NCBI RefSeq assembly: GCF_000743535.1
Contig: NZ_AVCJ01000008.1
Span: 1 to 37,323 of the forward strand
DNA from: Arenimonas donghaensis DSM 18148 = HO3-R19
Lineage (GTDB): Bacteria; Pseudomonadota; Gammaproteobacteria; Xanthomonadales; Xanthomonadaceae
Length of the DNA: 37,323 nt
Direction: 5' to 3'
The notes beneath the pieces were generated by a model, which was given only the letters and a program-made list of their open reading frames with translations, was not told the DNA's origin and made no database searches. The number at the start of each line of letters is the position of its first letter. The first letter of the stretch is position 1. Positions 1-10,747 of this stretch are shown in pieces. The translations under genes were made by a program, and so were the position numbers.

Positions 1-20
1 GGTACCACCCGATGAAAAGA

Positions 21-50
21 AACGGGGCCCTCGCGGGCCCCGTTTTTTTT
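21..50 (+). terminator. Rho-independent terminator, possibly bidirectional
   Basis: A ten-base perfect stem (AACGGGGCCC, 21-30) and its partner (35-44) enclose the loop TCGC, and a run of T continues to position 50. This is a canonical intrinsic terminator for transcription on the plus strand. The A-rich stretch at 14-22 becomes a T-rich tail on the minus strand, so the same hairpin may also end the long minus-strand operon that finishes with rapZ at 144. Any plus-strand gene that it serves lies outside the window. Confidence 0.85.
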
Positions 51-59
51 CGCCCCTTT

Positions 60-138
60 TGTAGGAGCGGCTTTAGCCGCGAAGCCCTTCCTCGCCCAAG
101 GCAAAGTCAAATACTTCGCGGCTGAAGCCGCTCCTACA
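60..138. repeat. REP doublet, subfamily B (GCGGC/GCCGC stem)
   Basis: Two inverted 24-nt REP units (60-83 and 115-138) are separated by about 31 nt. Each has the head TGTAGGA, the stem GCGGC/GCCGC and a four-base loop; the left unit has TTTA instead of TTCA. The doublet begins five bases after the rapZ stop codon and lies between rapZ and the terminator at 21-50. In the minus-strand transcript it would form a long hairpin in the 3' untranslated region, a usual REP position. Confidence 0.85.
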
Positions 139-143
139 GGGGT

Positions 144-1019
144 CTATTCGAGTTCGCGGTGGAAGGTGAGCACGCCCTCGCGGCCCAGTTCGCGGCAGTG
201 CGCGGCGAGGCGTTCGGCCAGGTAGACCGAGCGGTGGCGGCCGCCGGTGCAGCCGAAGGCAATGGTCAGGTAGCTGCGCGTGCCGGCCTCGAAGCGTGGC
301 ACCCAGGTATCGAGGAAGGCCACGACCTGCGCCACGAACTCCTGCACCTGCGGATCCTGCTGCAGGTACTCGCGCACGGCTGCGTCGCGGCCCGACAGCG
401 GCCGAAGCCGCGCATCCCAGTGCGGGTTGGGCAGGGCGCGGGCGTCGAACACGAAATCCGCGTCCGCCGGCAGCCCGCGCTTGTAGGCAAAGGATTCGAA
501 CAACAGCGACATGTCCTGGTGGGCACCGGCGCCCAGCGCCGTGATCACCTCGCGACGCATCTGGTGCACGTTCAATTCCGAGGTGTCCATCACCAGGTCG
601 GCGATGGCCTTGAGCGGCCGCAGGCGCAGGCGTTCGAGCTCGATGGCGTCGGCCAGGGCCAGTCCGTCGTGGCTCAGCGGGTGCTTGCGGCGGGTGTCGG
701 AATACCGCTTGAGCAGGGTGTCGTCGCGGGTTTCGAAAAACACCAGCTGGTGGTCGATGCCCATTTCGCCCAGCGCCGAGAGCCATTGCGGGATGCGGGC
801 CAGGTCGGAGGCATTCCGGACATCGATGCCCACGGCCAGGCGGCGGGCCTGGCCCTCGCCTCCGGTCACCGACTTGACGAACTGCGGCAGCAGCTCGACC
901 GGCAGGTTGTCGGTGCAATGTACGTCCAGGTCCTCGAGCGTCTTGAGCGCGACCGACTTGCCGGAGCCCGAGAGCCCGGAGATGACGTAGAGCAGCGGGC
1001 GGGTGGGATCGGCGCTCAC
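144..1019 (-). CDS. rapZ: RapZ, RNase adapter / nucleotide-binding protein
   Basis: The 291-residue protein matches the RapZ (YvcJ) family, whose E. coli member is a similar length. A Walker A motif, GLSGSGKS, lies at residues 15-22. The C-terminal domain carries the hallmark [11 protein letters not shown] stretch of the RapZ effector-binding half. In Enterobacteria RapZ senses glucosamine-6-phosphate and directs RNase E to the small RNA GlmZ; whether an equivalent RNA exists here cannot be seen. The start is GTG (1017-1019) and overlaps the hprK stop as GTGA, indicating translational coupling. It is the last visible gene of the rpoN-hpf-ptsN-hprK-rapZ run. In related genomes PTS genes can follow, but here a REP doublet and a terminator come next. 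Confidence 0.93.
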   Translation of the reverse strand: MSADPTRPLLYVISGLSGSGKSVALKTLEDLDVHCTDNLPVELLPQFVKSVTGGEGQARRLAVGIDVRNASDLARIPQWLSALGEMGIDHQLVFFETRDDTLLKRYSDTRRKHPLSHDGLALADAIELERLRLRPLKAIADLVMDTSELNVHQMRREVITALGAGAHQDMSLLFESFAYKRGLPADADFVFDARALPNPHWDARLRPLSGRDAAVREYLQQDPQVQEFVAQVVAFLDTWVPRFEAGTRSYLTIAFGCTGGRHRSVYLAERLAAHCRELGREGVLTFHRELE

Positions 1020-1966
1020 TTGGTTTCTCCCTGCTGCAGGAAGGCGCTGTGGCGTGCCAGGAAGGCCGCCGCCGGGTCCATGCCCTTGCTGCGCAGCAGG
1101 TGCAGGCGCACGGCGGCCTCGGCCAGCACGGCCAGGTTGCGGCCGGCGGCCACGGGCAGCTCGACCACGGGAACGTCCAGGTCGAGCACCTTCCGGCTAT
1201 GCGATTCGCCGGTGATGCGGGCCATGGCCTCGTCGCTCTGCTGCGGCTCCTGGTCCAGGTGCACGATCAGGCGCAGGTACTTGTTCCGCTTCACGGCGGT
1301 GTCGCCGAACATTTCGCGGATGTTGAGCACGCCCAGTCCGCGCACTTCCAGCAGGTCCTGCAGCAGTTCCGGGCAGGTGCCGTCGAGCACGTCGGGGGCG
1401 ATCTGGGTGAATTCGGGGGCATCGTCGGCGACCAGGCGGTGGCCGCGGCTGATCAGTTCGAGCGCGAGTTCGCTCTTGCCGGCGCCGGAGTCGCCGGTGA
1501 CCAGGACGCCGATCGAATAGATTTCCATGAACACGCCATGCAGCGTCAGGCGCGGCGCCAGCGAACGGGCCAGGTGGTACTGCAGCAGGTTGAGCAGTTC
1601 GAAGCCGCGTCGTGGCGACACCCACAGCGGCGTGTCGCTTTCCTCGGCGGCATCGCGCAGGTCGGCGGGGCAGGACTGGTTCTGGGTGATCACCATGGCC
1701 AGCGGCCGGGATTCCATGATCTTGAGCAGCACTTCCCAGCGCGTGCGCGCGTCCAGGCCGTCGAGCCAGGCCAGTTCGGCCGAGCCGATGATCTGCACCT
1801 TGTTCGGGTGGATCACGTTCAGGTAGCCGGCCAGCGAGGGCCGGCGCGAGAGATGCTCGCCGCGTTCGATCAGGCGTTCACCGCCGGACTGGCCGCCAAC
1901 CCAGCGCATTTCGAGCCGCTCGCCCAGTTCGTCGAAGAGTTCGCGGGCGCTCAGGCGGTCGGTCAT
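1016..1966 (-). CDS. hprK: HPr kinase/phosphorylase
   Basis: This 316-residue HprK/P phosphorylates and dephosphorylates a serine of HPr-type PTS carriers. The P-loop GDSGAGKS is at residues 158-165. It is followed by the family signature region around [17 protein letters not shown], which is tied to the phosphorylase activity. The N-terminal domain is complete, so the protein looks full length. The gene lies four bases downstream of ptsN and overlaps rapZ by four bases. Proteobacterial HprK commonly sits beside rpoN and ptsN and is thought to tune an incomplete, regulatory PTS rather than carbon catabolite repression as in Firmicutes. The start is ATG at 1964-1966. Confidence 0.93.
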   Translation of the reverse strand: MTDRLSARELFDELGERLEMRWVGGQSGGERLIERGEHLSRRPSLAGYLNVIHPNKVQIIGSAELAWLDGLDARTRWEVLLKIMESRPLAMVITQNQSCPADLRDAAEESDTPLWVSPRRGFELLNLLQYHLARSLAPRLTLHGVFMEIYSIGVLVTGDSGAGKSELALELISRGHRLVADDAPEFTQIAPDVLDGTCPELLQDLLEVRGLGVLNIREMFGDTAVKRNKYLRLIVHLDQEPQQSDEAMARITGESHSRKVLDLDVPVVELPVAAGRNLAVLAEAAVRLHLLRSKGMDPAAAFLARHSAFLQQGETK

Positions 1967-1970
1967 GGAT

Positions 1971-2441
1971 TCAGTGGGCCTCGGGGTGGCTGGCCTGCCA
2001 ATCCGAAAGCAGGCCGTGCAGGGCGGCAGAATCGCCCGCGGCGCGCAGCTCGTCGCGGAAATTGGCGTCGCCGAACATCTCCGCCAGCTGCGAAAGCAGC
2101 ATCAGGTGCTGGGAGGAAAAATGCTCGGGCACCACCAGAGCGAAGACGAGATCGACCGGCATGCCGTCGGGCGAACCGAAATCCACCGGCTCGGACAGGC
2201 GCAGGAAGGTACCGATGGCGGTGCCGACCTTCGGGCTGCGGCCATGCGGAATCGCCACGCCATGGCCCAGGCCGGTGCTGCCCAGGCGTTCGCGCCCGAC
2301 CAGGCTGTCGAACACGGCACGCTCGACCTCGGGATTGCCTTCGGCGAGCAGGGCCGATGCCTTCTCGAGCAGTCGCTTCTTGCCGGGGATCGGGCCCGGG
2401 GCCAGGACGCGCCCCGGGCTTAGCAGGTCAAGCAGGTGCAC
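1971..2441 (-). CDS. ptsN: PTS IIA-Ntr regulatory protein
   Basis: The 156-residue protein is a IIA-Ntr (fructose/mannitol IIA family) phosphocarrier that takes phosphate from NPr/HPr and acts as a regulator, for example of potassium transport and envelope stress in other bacteria. The phosphorylatable histidine is H66 in the motif GVAIPHGR. The start is GTG at 2439-2441, close behind the hpf stop (three bases), so the gene should be translated from the rpoN-hpf transcript. The order rpoN, hpf, ptsN is a classic arrangement, here extended by hprK and rapZ. The C-terminus ends in a histidine-containing tail just before the hprK start. Confidence 0.93.
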   Translation of the reverse strand: MHLLDLLSPGRVLAPGPIPGKKRLLEKASALLAEGNPEVERAVFDSLVGRERLGSTGLGHGVAIPHGRSPKVGTAIGTFLRLSEPVDFGSPDGMPVDLVFALVVPEHFSSQHLMLLSQLAEMFGDANFRDELRAAGDSAALHGLLSDWQASHPEAH

Positions 2442-2444
2442 GGT

Positions 2445-2771
2445 CTAGCCGAAACTGTCGGAACGCGCAGCCGACTCGCCGCGGTGGTGGTCGGTCATCT
2501 TTTCCTTCTGCTTGAGCAGCAGGCGGTCGAGCTTGTCGGCGAGCATGTCGATGGCCGCGTACATGTCCGGGGCGATCGCGTCGGCGTGCACGGTCTTGCC
2601 CGTCGTGCCGACCGTGGCCTCGGCGCGCTGGTCGAGCTTGTCGACCGACAGGATGACCCGCGCCTCGGCATGGTGGTCGTAGTGGCGGGTGACGCGCGCG
2701 AACTTGTCGTTGACGTAGTCGCGAAGGGCCGGGGTAACGTCCATCTGATGGCCGCTGATGTCGATCCGCAT
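2445..2771 (-). CDS. hpf: Ribosome hibernation promoting factor (short HPF)
   Basis: This is a 108-residue short-form HPF/YfiA protein that binds the 30S decoding centre and promotes 100S ribosome dimers in stationary phase. The N-terminus MRIDISGHQMDVTP, followed by ALRDYVNDKF, is typical of the family, and the length fits the short class without the extra dimerisation domain. I chose ATG at 2769-2771 rather than the GTG six bases upstream (2775-2777). A perfect AGGAGG lies at 2781-2786, nine bases from the ATG but only three from the GTG. The gene follows rpoN after a 128-base gap that holds a strong hairpin, which could affect its expression independently of rpoN. Confidence 0.93.
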   Translation of the reverse strand: MRIDISGHQMDVTPALRDYVNDKFARVTRHYDHHAEARVILSVDKLDQRAEATVGTTGKTVHADAIAPDMYAAIDMLADKLDRLLLKQKEKMTDHHRGESAARSDSFG

Positions 2772-2780
2772 GGTCACGAT

Positions 2781-2786
2781 CCTCCT
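2781..2786 (-). promoter_or_regulatory. Shine-Dalgarno of hpf
   Basis: The minus strand reads AGGAGG here, a full anti-16S match, nine bases before the ATG of hpf. It is one of the strongest ribosome binding sites in the window and decides the start of hpf against the upstream GTG. High translation of hpf would fit an abundant hibernation factor. Confidence 0.8.
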
Positions 2787-2808
2787 TGGTGGGTACAGCT
2801 ACAGGTAA

Positions 2809-2834
2809 TCACGCCCCTCGATAACGGGGCGTGA
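2809..2834 (-). promoter_or_regulatory. Hairpin in the rpoN-hpf intergenic leader
   Basis: A perfect nine-base inverted repeat (TCACGCCCC at 2809-2817, GGGGCGTGA at 2826-2834) encloses an eight-base loop. It lies between the rpoN stop and the hpf ribosome binding site. No T-run follows on either strand, so it does not look like a simple intrinsic terminator. It may be an mRNA-processing or stability structure, or an element that separates hpf expression from rpoN. Function is inferred only from position and symmetry. Confidence 0.5.
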
Positions 2835-2899
2835 CCAGCGTCAAGTCCGTGGAAAGTCTGCGCGTGTTCGCGCTGGGGCGGCTGTGCCATTGGGTGACC

Positions 2900-4321
2900 T
2901 CAGGCCAACCGCTGCCGCTCGTTGGAGGCGGGGATGTTCATTGCTTCCCGGTATTTTGCCACGGTTCGGCGGGCCACGGGGATGCCCTCGGCCTTCAGGG
3001 TTTCGGCCAGCTTCTGGTCGGAAAGCGGCGTGCGCGGGCTTTCGGCGTCGATCAGCTTGCGGATCATGGCCTGGATGGCCGTGGCCGAGGCCGCGCCGCC
3101 GTGCTCGGTGGCGATGCCCGAGCTGAAGAAGTGCTTGAATTCGAAGGTGCCGCGCGGGGTTCGCAGGTATTTGCGGGTGGTGGCCCGGGATACGGTGGAT
3201 TCGTGCAGGCCCAGTTCCTCGGCCACTTCACGCAGGGTCAGGGGCCGCATGGCCTCGTTGCCGTGGTCCAGGAAGGCCGATTGCTGGCGGACGATGGCCC
3301 GGGCCACGCGCTCGACGGTGTCGGCGCGGGTTTCCAGGCTCTTGATCAGCCAGCGGGCTTCCTGAAGCTGGCCGCGCAGGTAGCTGTCGTCCTCGCGGCT
3401 GGCCTTGCCGATCAGGCCTTCGTAATGGCGGTTGATGGCCAGCCGGGGGCGGCTGCCGGCCGCCAGGCGGACCTTCCAGACGCCGTTCTGCCGGTAGGCG
3501 ATGGCGTCCGGGGCGATGTATTCGGGTTCGCTGCCGCCGACCTGCGCGCCCGGCTTGGGGTCGAGCGATCGCAGCAGGGCCACGGCCTGGGCCATGGCTT
3601 CCGGGCTTTCGCCCAGCTGGCTCCCCAGGCGCTCGGCGCCCAGCTTGGCCAGGCCGTCCAGATGGTCCTTGCACAGCCGCCGGGACAGGGCCAGGCCGGG
3701 GGTGTCGTCGCTGAGCAGGCTCAGCTGCACGCACAGGCATTCGGACAGGCAGCGCGCGCCGGCGCCGACCGGGTCGAAGTGCTGGACGATGTGGAGCACG
3801 GTTTCGATCTCGGCCTCGCCGACCTCCAGCTCGGGCCTCAGGGCCGCCTGGATGTCGGCCAGGGGGCCTTCGAGGTAGCCGTCGTCATTGATGGCTTCAA
3901 TGACCGCCTGGCCAATGGCCAGATCGCGCGGGCCCAGGTGGCTCAGCTGCAGCTGCCAGAGCAGGTGCCCGTGCAGGTCCACCGGCGCCGCCGCCGTGAA
4001 CTCGTCGGATTCGCCGCCGTCGTTGCCGCGGCGGTCGCCGGCGGGCGCCTCGTACCACTCGTCGAGCTCGCCGGGCTCGAATTCCTCGGGTGCGTCGGCG
4101 TCGCCGGGAGTGTCCTCGGCCGGGGCGTCGTCGGGTTTGTCGTCTTCGGGGCCGTCGCCCTGGTCCTCGTCGCCGCGCTCGAGCAGCGGGTTCGATTCCA
4201 GGGCCTGGTTGAGTTCGGTTTCCAGTTCCAGCGCCGACAGCTGCAGCAGCCGGATCGCCTGGCGCAGCTGGGGCGTCAGGGACAGCTGCTGGCCAAGGCG
4301 GGTCTGGAGGGTCGGCTTCAT
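2900..4321 (-). CDS. rpoN: RNA polymerase sigma-54 factor
   Basis: The 473-residue protein is sigma-54. Region I at the N-terminus is glutamine- and leucine-rich (QQLSLTPQLRQAIRLLQLS) and contacts activators. An acidic, Asp/Glu-rich region II follows at about residues 50-110. The core-binding and DNA-binding regions come next, and the RpoN box ARRTVAKYR lies at about residue 450, 16 residues before the end. A GGAG ribosome binding site lies five bases before the ATG. The gene is 30 bases downstream of lptB, an arrangement conserved across proteobacteria. Sigma-54 recruits core polymerase to -24/-12 promoters and needs AAA+ activators; no such activator is encoded in this window. Confidence 0.96.
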   Translation of the reverse strand: MKPTLQTRLGQQLSLTPQLRQAIRLLQLSALELETELNQALESNPLLERGDEDQGDGPEDDKPDDAPAEDTPGDADAPEEFEPGELDEWYEAPAGDRRGNDGGESDEFTAAAPVDLHGHLLWQLQLSHLGPRDLAIGQAVIEAINDDGYLEGPLADIQAALRPELEVGEAEIETVLHIVQHFDPVGAGARCLSECLCVQLSLLSDDTPGLALSRRLCKDHLDGLAKLGAERLGSQLGESPEAMAQAVALLRSLDPKPGAQVGGSEPEYIAPDAIAYRQNGVWKVRLAAGSRPRLAINRHYEGLIGKASREDDSYLRGQLQEARWLIKSLETRADTVERVARAIVRQQSAFLDHGNEAMRPLTLREVAEELGLHESTVSRATTRKYLRTPRGTFEFKHFFSSGIATEHGGAASATAIQAMIRKLIDAESPRTPLSDQKLAETLKAEGIPVARRTVAKYREAMNIPASNERQRLA

Positions 4322-4351
4322 GGTGCTCCGCGGGGGGCGGCGGTTGCGTGG

Positions 4352-5070
<719 letters not shown>

Positions 5071-5071
<1 letters not shown>

Positions 5072-5565
5072 CAGTCGGCCGCGGCGTTCTTGGGCAGGAT
5101 GCGCATGGAGACGCGGGCGCCGTCACCGCCGCCGTCGAGGCGGCCGGAATTGATGTCGTACTTGATCGTCTCGCCACGCAGGGTGCCACGCGGCTGGCTG
5201 ACGACGACGTTGCCGGTGAGCATCATCGACTCGTCGGCGAGCAGGTAGACGATGCGGTTGGCGGTGGCTTCCATCGGCTCGCCGGCGTCCGACACCTGGC
5301 GCAGGTTCGCCGGGCTGCCGGTCAGCACGATGCGGTTGATGTCGCCGCCGGCGCGATGCACTTCGGCGCGTGCCGCGTCCACTTCCAGGCTGCCCTGGCG
5401 GATGCGGACGTTGCCTTCGAGCGTGGACACGCTGTCGTCCCCGAGCAGGGCGTCGGTGCGGTCGGCGCTGATGTCCATGGGCTGGTTGCGGTCGCCGGAC
5501 CTGGCCAGCACCGGGGCGGTGGCCAGCAGGGTGGCGAGGATCAGCAGCTTGCTGGCGTGGCGCAT
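5071..5565 (-). CDS. lptA: LPS transport periplasmic protein LptA
   Basis: This 164-residue OstA-like protein forms the periplasmic filament that carries LPS to LptD. A cleavable signal peptide is visible ([21 protein letters not shown], with cleavage likely after residue 21). Beta-jellyroll repeats follow, such as the [21 protein letters not shown] and [16 protein letters not shown] segments characteristic of the OstA family. The start ATG lies 25 bases inside the lptC reading frame and the stop overlaps lptB by four bases, so translation is tightly linked on both sides. The length is within the usual range of 160-190 residues. Confidence 0.93.
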
Positions 5566-6107
5566 AGTGTCCCTCGGGTGTCGTTGAGTAACTGGAAACG
5601 CTTGGCAGCCATGTCCACCCGCAGGCCGGTACCGGCGTAGAAGGACTTGCCCTGGGCGATGTTAACCCGGTCGTCGGTGCTGGCGCGCTGCTCGTCCGGG
5701 AACACCGACAACAGGCCGGTGGTAAAGCGCGTGCGCTCGCCCGAGGCCGACGCCGGGCCGACGAGCTCGACGTCCTTGCGCAGCTGCACCTCCCGGGCGC
5801 GCGGGCCGACCCAAGCCGTGACCGATCGCGCCTGCCACATGCCGTCGCGGCCGGGGAAGCTGAAGCGCGGCAGACGGATGTTCATGCTGCGACCGTCGGG
5901 CTCGCGCTCGAGATAGGGCGATTGCAGGGTGAAGGCTTCGGTGCCCTGCTCGTTGAGCGCGGTGAGGTCGAAATCGCGCAGCACGTAGTCCGAACGCTGG
6001 ACGGGCTCGGGTGCCGGTACCTGGCGCTGCTGCCACTGCCAGACCGCGTAGCTGCCCAGGCCGATGGCCAGGACCAGCAACAGCGGGTTGAGTACGGTGC
6101 GGTTCAT
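5541..6107 (-). CDS. lptC: LPS transport inner-membrane-anchored protein LptC
   Basis: The 188-residue bitopic protein connects LptBFG to LptA. A single N-terminal transmembrane helix (about residues 7-25, LNPLLLVLAIGLGSYAVWQW) is followed by a periplasmic beta-jellyroll. The family's YVLRDFDLTALNEQG and FTLQSPYLERE patterns are present. The last eight codons overlap the start of lptA in another frame (25 bases), which is longer than the usual four-base overlap. The gene follows kdsC with only a four-base gap. LptC is poorly conserved in sequence, so the call leans on domain pattern and on its place between kdsC and lptA. Confidence 0.9.
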   Translation of the reverse strand: MNRTVLNPLLLVLAIGLGSYAVWQWQQRQVPAPEPVQRSDYVLRDFDLTALNEQGTEAFTLQSPYLEREPDGRSMNIRLPRFSFPGRDGMWQARSVTAWVGPRAREVQLRKDVELVGPASASGERTRFTTGLLSVFPDEQRASTDDRVNIAQGKSFYAGTGLRVDMAAKRFQLLNDTRGTLCATPASC

Positions 6108-6111
6108 GGCC

Positions 6112-6651
6112 TCATGCCGCGCCGAACTGTTCCAGCACCGCGGCGCGCAGGCCCTTGGCGTCGAGGATGAGGTCGCACAGTTCGCGCGCCGCGCCTTCGC
6201 CGCCCCTGGACCGGGTCTGCCAGTGCACGTGCCCGAGGATCCACGGGTGCGCGTTGGCCGGCGCCACGGCCAGGCCCACCTGCAGCAGGGCCGACAGGTC
6301 GGGCAGGTCGTCGCCCATGTGCGCGGCTTCGTCCGGGGTGATATCCAGCGAGGTGCACAGCTGCACGAGCACCGCGCCCTTGTCCTTCACGCCGGTGTAG
6401 ACGTGCTGCAGGCCCAGGTCGCGGGCGCGCGCCTGCACGGCGGCATTGCGGCGGGCGGTGATGAGGGCGACGGCGACGCCGTTTTCCTCCAGCAGCTTCA
6501 GGCCCTGGCCGTCGAGCACGTGGAAGGCCTTGGTTTCCCGGCCTTCGCCGTCATAGACCAGGCGGCCGTCGGTGAGCGTGCCATCCACGTCGAAGCAGGC
6601 CAGGCGGATGCGGGCGGCGCGTTGGCGCAGGTCGGATTCGGTCATCGTCAT
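6112..6651 (-). CDS. kdsC: 3-deoxy-D-manno-octulosonate 8-phosphate phosphatase
   Basis: KdsC hydrolyses Kdo-8-phosphate to Kdo, the inner-core sugar of LPS. The HAD-superfamily nucleophile motif FDVDGTLTDG places the catalytic aspartates at D21 and D23, and the magnesium-binding MGDDLPDL motif is near residue 120. From the chosen ATG (6649-6651) the protein has 179 residues, normal for KdsC. A start at 6687 would add 12 atypical residues and overlap kdsD by 29 bases; another ATG at 6643-6645 is also possible. There is no strong ribosome binding site to decide. The gene sits between kdsD and lptC, matching the pathway order. Confidence 0.92.
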   Translation of the reverse strand: MTMTESDLRQRAARIRLACFDVDGTLTDGRLVYDGEGRETKAFHVLDGQGLKLLEENGVAVALITARRNAAVQARARDLGLQHVYTGVKDKGAVLVQLCTSLDITPDEAAHMGDDLPDLSALLQVGLAVAPANAHPWILGHVHWQTRSRGGEGAARELCDLILDAKGLRAAVLEQFGAA

Positions 6652-6658
6652 CGTCGGA

Positions 6659-7660
6659 TCACACCACGCGCGCGCGCAACAGGTCATGAATGTTCAGGGC
6701 ACCGATCACCCGTCGCTGCTCGTCGAGCACCACCAGGGCGTTGATCTTGTGTTCTTCCATCAGGTGCGCCGCTTCCACCGCCAGCGCGTCGGCGCCGATG
6801 AACTTGGGCGAGCGCCCCATCAGCTGGCTGACCGGCGTGGTCTTGAGATCGGTGTCTTCGTCGTCCAGGCAGCGGCGCAGGTCGCCGTCGGTGAACACGC
6901 CCTGCAGCACGCCCTCGGCATCGACCACGGCGGTCATGCCCAGGCGGGTACGGGTCATCTCCAGCAGGGCCTGGGTGGCACTGGCCTCGATGCCCACCTT
7001 CGGCACGTCGTCGCCGGCGTGCATGACGTCGCGGATATGCAGCAGCAGGCGGCGGCCGAGCTGGCCGGCGGGGTGGGACCGGGCGAAATCCTCGGCGGTG
7101 AAGCCGCGGGCCTCGAGCAGGGCCACGGCCAGTGCATCGCCCAGCGCCAGGGCGGCGGTGGTGGACGAGGTCGGGGCCAGCCCCAGCGGGCAGGCTTCGG
7201 CGGGCACGCTGGCGTCCAGGTGGACGTCGGCCAGGCGCGCCAGGCTCGAGCCGGGGCGGCCGGTCATGGCCAGCAAGACGTTGCCCTGGCGCTTGAGCGA
7301 GGGAACGATGGACAGGATTTCGTCGCTTTCGCCGGAATTGGACAGCGCCAGCACCACGTCCACGTCGGTCACCATGCCCAGGTCGCCGTGGCTGGCCTCG
7401 CCCGGATGCATGAAAAAGGCCGGCGTGCCGGTGGAGGCCAGGGTGGCGGCGATCTTGGTGGCGATGTGGCCGGACTTGCCCATGCCGGTGCAGACCACCC
7501 GGCCGCCGCAGGCCAGCACGTGGCGGCAGGCGGCGGCGAAATCGGCGCCCAGCCGCGCCTTGACCGCTTCCAGGGCCTGGGCCTCGATGTCGATGACGGC
7601 CTGGCCGCTGGCGATCAGGGCGTGGTCGGAGACGGCCATGGTGGCTGGGGGGGCATTCAT
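6659..7660 (-). CDS. kdsD: Arabinose-5-phosphate isomerase KdsD
   Basis: The 333-residue enzyme interconverts ribulose-5-phosphate and arabinose-5-phosphate, the first committed precursor of Kdo. An N-terminal SIS sugar-isomerase domain (about residues 30-180) contains GMGKSGHIATKIAATLAS followed by the PGEASHGDLGM active-site region. Two CBS modules occupy the C-terminal third (about residues 205-330). It is the first gene of the ten-gene minus-strand run and is divergent from ibaG across 71 bases, where its promoter should lie. An internal ATG at 7637-7639 is a possible alternative start. Confidence 0.95.
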   Translation of the reverse strand: MNAPPATMAVSDHALIASGQAVIDIEAQALEAVKARLGADFAAACRHVLACGGRVVCTGMGKSGHIATKIAATLASTGTPAFFMHPGEASHGDLGMVTDVDVVLALSNSGESDEILSIVPSLKRQGNVLLAMTGRPGSSLARLADVHLDASVPAEACPLGLAPTSSTTAALALGDALAVALLEARGFTAEDFARSHPAGQLGRRLLLHIRDVMHAGDDVPKVGIEASATQALLEMTRTRLGMTAVVDAEGVLQGVFTDGDLRRCLDDEDTDLKTTPVSQLMGRSPKFIGADALAVEAAHLMEEHKINALVVLDEQRRVIGALNIHDLLRARVV

Positions 7661-7731
7661 GGGCAGGGCACAGGGAGTATGATGCGGGGCCGCATTGTAA
7701 GGCCTGCGCGCCCGCCGCGCCCCGCTCGCCC

Positions 7732-7971
7732 ATGAATCCCCAGATCATCCAGGAACTCATCGAAACCGGCCTCCCCGGCGCCAGCGCCCGGGTCCAGGGC
7801 GACGACGGCGTGCATTTCGAAGCCACGGTGGTCTGCGAGGCGTTCGCCGGCAAGCTGCCGCTGGCCCGGCACCGCATGGTCTACGCCACGCTGGGCGACC
7901 GCATGGGCGGCGAAATCCACGCCCTGGCGCTGCGCACCCTGACGCCGGAAGAAGCCAACCGCACCGTCTGA
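7732..7971 (+). CDS. ibaG: BolA/IbaG family protein
   Basis: The 79-residue protein belongs to the BolA family, and its placement directly upstream of murA matches ibaG (yrbA) of Enterobacteria. IbaG partners with monothiol glutaredoxins and binds iron-sulfur clusters, and has been linked to acid stress. The BolA core pattern VVCEAFAGKLPLARHRMVYATLGD is present, with the conserved FxGKxxLxRHRxVY motif. A TATGAT hexamer at 7678-7683 resembles a -10 box, but no convincing -35 accompanies it. The gap to murA contains a REP hairpin. Confidence 0.9.
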   Translation: MNPQIIQELIETGLPGASARVQGDDGVHFEATVVCEAFAGKLPLARHRMVYATLGDRMGGEIHALALRTLTPEEANRTV

Positions 7972-7991
7972 CCCTGTGACCTGGATTCCCC

Positions 7992-9352
<1,361 letters not shown>

Positions 9353-9354
9353 AC

Positions 9355-10071
9355 TCAGCGGATCGCGGTGATCCGCAGGTCCAGGGTTTCGCCGTCGGCT
9401 TCGTACTGCTTGATGCGCAGCGGCAGCCAGCCCAGTTCGCGGGCGAACCACAGCTTGGTGATCCGGCCGCTGTTGCTTGCGCGCACGCGCTCGACCCGCA
9501 CGGCGCGGTGGGTGCCGATGGCCGTGCGCAGGCGCACCGGCGCCGCGACACGATAGACCTGGGTTTCGACGCTACGCCGGTCGGCGATCGGCAGCGACAG
9601 GTTGCCGCGCTCGCCGGCAGCCAGCGCCACCATGATGGCCGCGGTCGCCCCATGCGCGTCGAGCACGCCCGGGGTCGCCGCATAACGCGCCGACTCGTCC
9701 TTCCAGCGGCTGTCGACCTGGCGGCTGGCCGGGTCGAGCACCAGCGCCTCGTTGCGCTTCTTCCAGCCCGCCTTCTGCTCCATGCGGTACTGCACCAGCT
9801 CGAAGCCCGTGCCGGTCCAGCGCAGCCGGGAACGCTCCTCGCGCTCGATGCCGGCAAGCGCGGCCAGGCCTTCGGTGCCCTGGCTGCGGGTGACCAGTTC
9901 GTAGGCGCCGTCGCCCAGCCTCTGCAGCGACACCTGGCCGGTGCCGATGCGCGCGTCGTTGCGCCGCACTTCGTAGTCGGCGCTGAAGGGCTTGGGCGGG
10001 GCGGCCGCCGTGGCCAACAGCGGCAGCGCCAGCAAAGCGGCGGCCAGCAGGCCGCGCAGGACGTTACGCAT
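9355..10071 (-). CDS. DUF3108 domain-containing exported protein
   Basis: From ATG at 10069-10071 the protein has 238 residues. It begins with a signal peptide ([23 protein letters not shown]), followed by the pattern [17 protein letters not shown] and a beta-rich body typical of DUF3108 proteins found beside purN/purM in pseudomonads and xanthomonads. It is predicted to be periplasmic; its biochemical role is unknown to me. The longer frame running up to 10338 is a shadow of purN and was trimmed because of the clear signal peptide. The start overlaps the end of purN by eight bases. The convergent murA stop lies two bases away. Confidence 0.85.
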   Translation of the reverse strand: MRNVLRGLLAAALLALPLLATAAAPPKPFSADYEVRRNDARIGTGQVSLQRLGDGAYELVTRSQGTEGLAALAGIEREERSRLRWTGTGFELVQYRMEQKAGWKKRNEALVLDPASRQVDSRWKDESARYAATPGVLDAHGATAAIMVALAAGERGNLSLPIADRRSVETQVYRVAAPVRLRTAIGTHRAVRVERVRASNSGRITKLWFARELGWLPLRIKQYEADGETLDLRITAIR

Positions 10072-10747
10072 GGGCCATCTCCGCGTGCAGCTGGTCGTCG
10101 TTGCCCAGGCGCAGTGGTGCGCCCAGCGACCGACCGTCGACCTGCCAGGCACCGCCCTGGAGGCGGGCGCGGGCGCTGGCGATCGCGCCGACGCTGGCCA
10201 CGAGCAGGGCGTGTTCGCGCGGCGCCAGCCGCCGGGCCAGGGATTCAGGCGTGTCGTCGGCAGTGACGTCCAGGCGGACCTGGGCCAGCACCGGGCCGGC
10301 GTCCAGCGCCGGGATGACGGCATGCACGCTGGCGCCATGTTCGGTTTCGCCGGCGGCGAGCACGCGGGCGTGGGTGTCCAGGCCCGGGTGGCGCGGCAGC
10401 AGGGAAGGGTGGAGGTTGATCATGCGGTCCTCGAATCGTCGCACCGTGGCTTCGGTGATGATGCGCAAGTAACCGGCACAGACGATGAGGTCGGGCTGAA
10501 CGTCGGCCACGGCGCTGAACAGCGCTTCATCGTGGGCGACACGATCGGCGTAGTCGCGGGGCTTGAGCGCCACGCTGTGCAGGCCGTGTTCGCGGGCGAT
10601 GGCGATGGCGCCGGACGTGGGTTTGTCCGAGAAAACGCCGACCACCCGCGCCGGCAGCGTGCCCGCATCGATGGCGGCCAGCAGGGCCTGCAGGTTGCTG
10701 CCCCGGCCGGAGGCCAGGACCGCCAGGCGCATCGTGCCGGGCGTCAC
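10064..10747 (-). CDS. purN: Phosphoribosylglycinamide formyltransferase PurN
   Basis: PurN formylates GAR with 10-formyltetrahydrofolate, step three of de novo purine synthesis. The N-terminal LAVLASGRGSNLQALL motif binds the phosphate. The active-site asparagine and histidine lie in INLHPSLLPRHPG, and the catalytic aspartate in VIPALDAGPVL. The 227-residue version starts at GTG (10745-10747), overlapping the upstream GGDEF gene stop as GTGA. An ATG five codons downstream (10730-10732) matches the usual PurN N-terminus MRLAVLASG and may be the true start; no strong ribosome binding site decides. The gene lies in a purM-GGDEF-purN-DUF3108 operon. Confidence 0.94.
   Translation of the reverse strand: MTPGTMRLAVLASGRGSNLQALLAAIDAGTLPARVVGVFSDKPTSGAIAIAREHGLHSVALKPRDYADRVAHDEALFSAVADVQPDLIVCAGYLRIITEATVRRFEDRMINLHPSLLPRHPGLDTHARVLAAGETEHGASVHAVIPALDAGPVLAQVRLDVTADDTPESLARRLAPREHALLVASVGAIASARARLQGGAWQVDGRSLGAPLRLGNDDQLHAEMAHA

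Noticed and set aside
6652-6687. Longer kdsC start at 6687.
   Set aside because: The extra residues (starting MTCCARAWC) are not typical of KdsC and would overlap kdsD by 29 bases; starts at 6651 or 6645 fit better.
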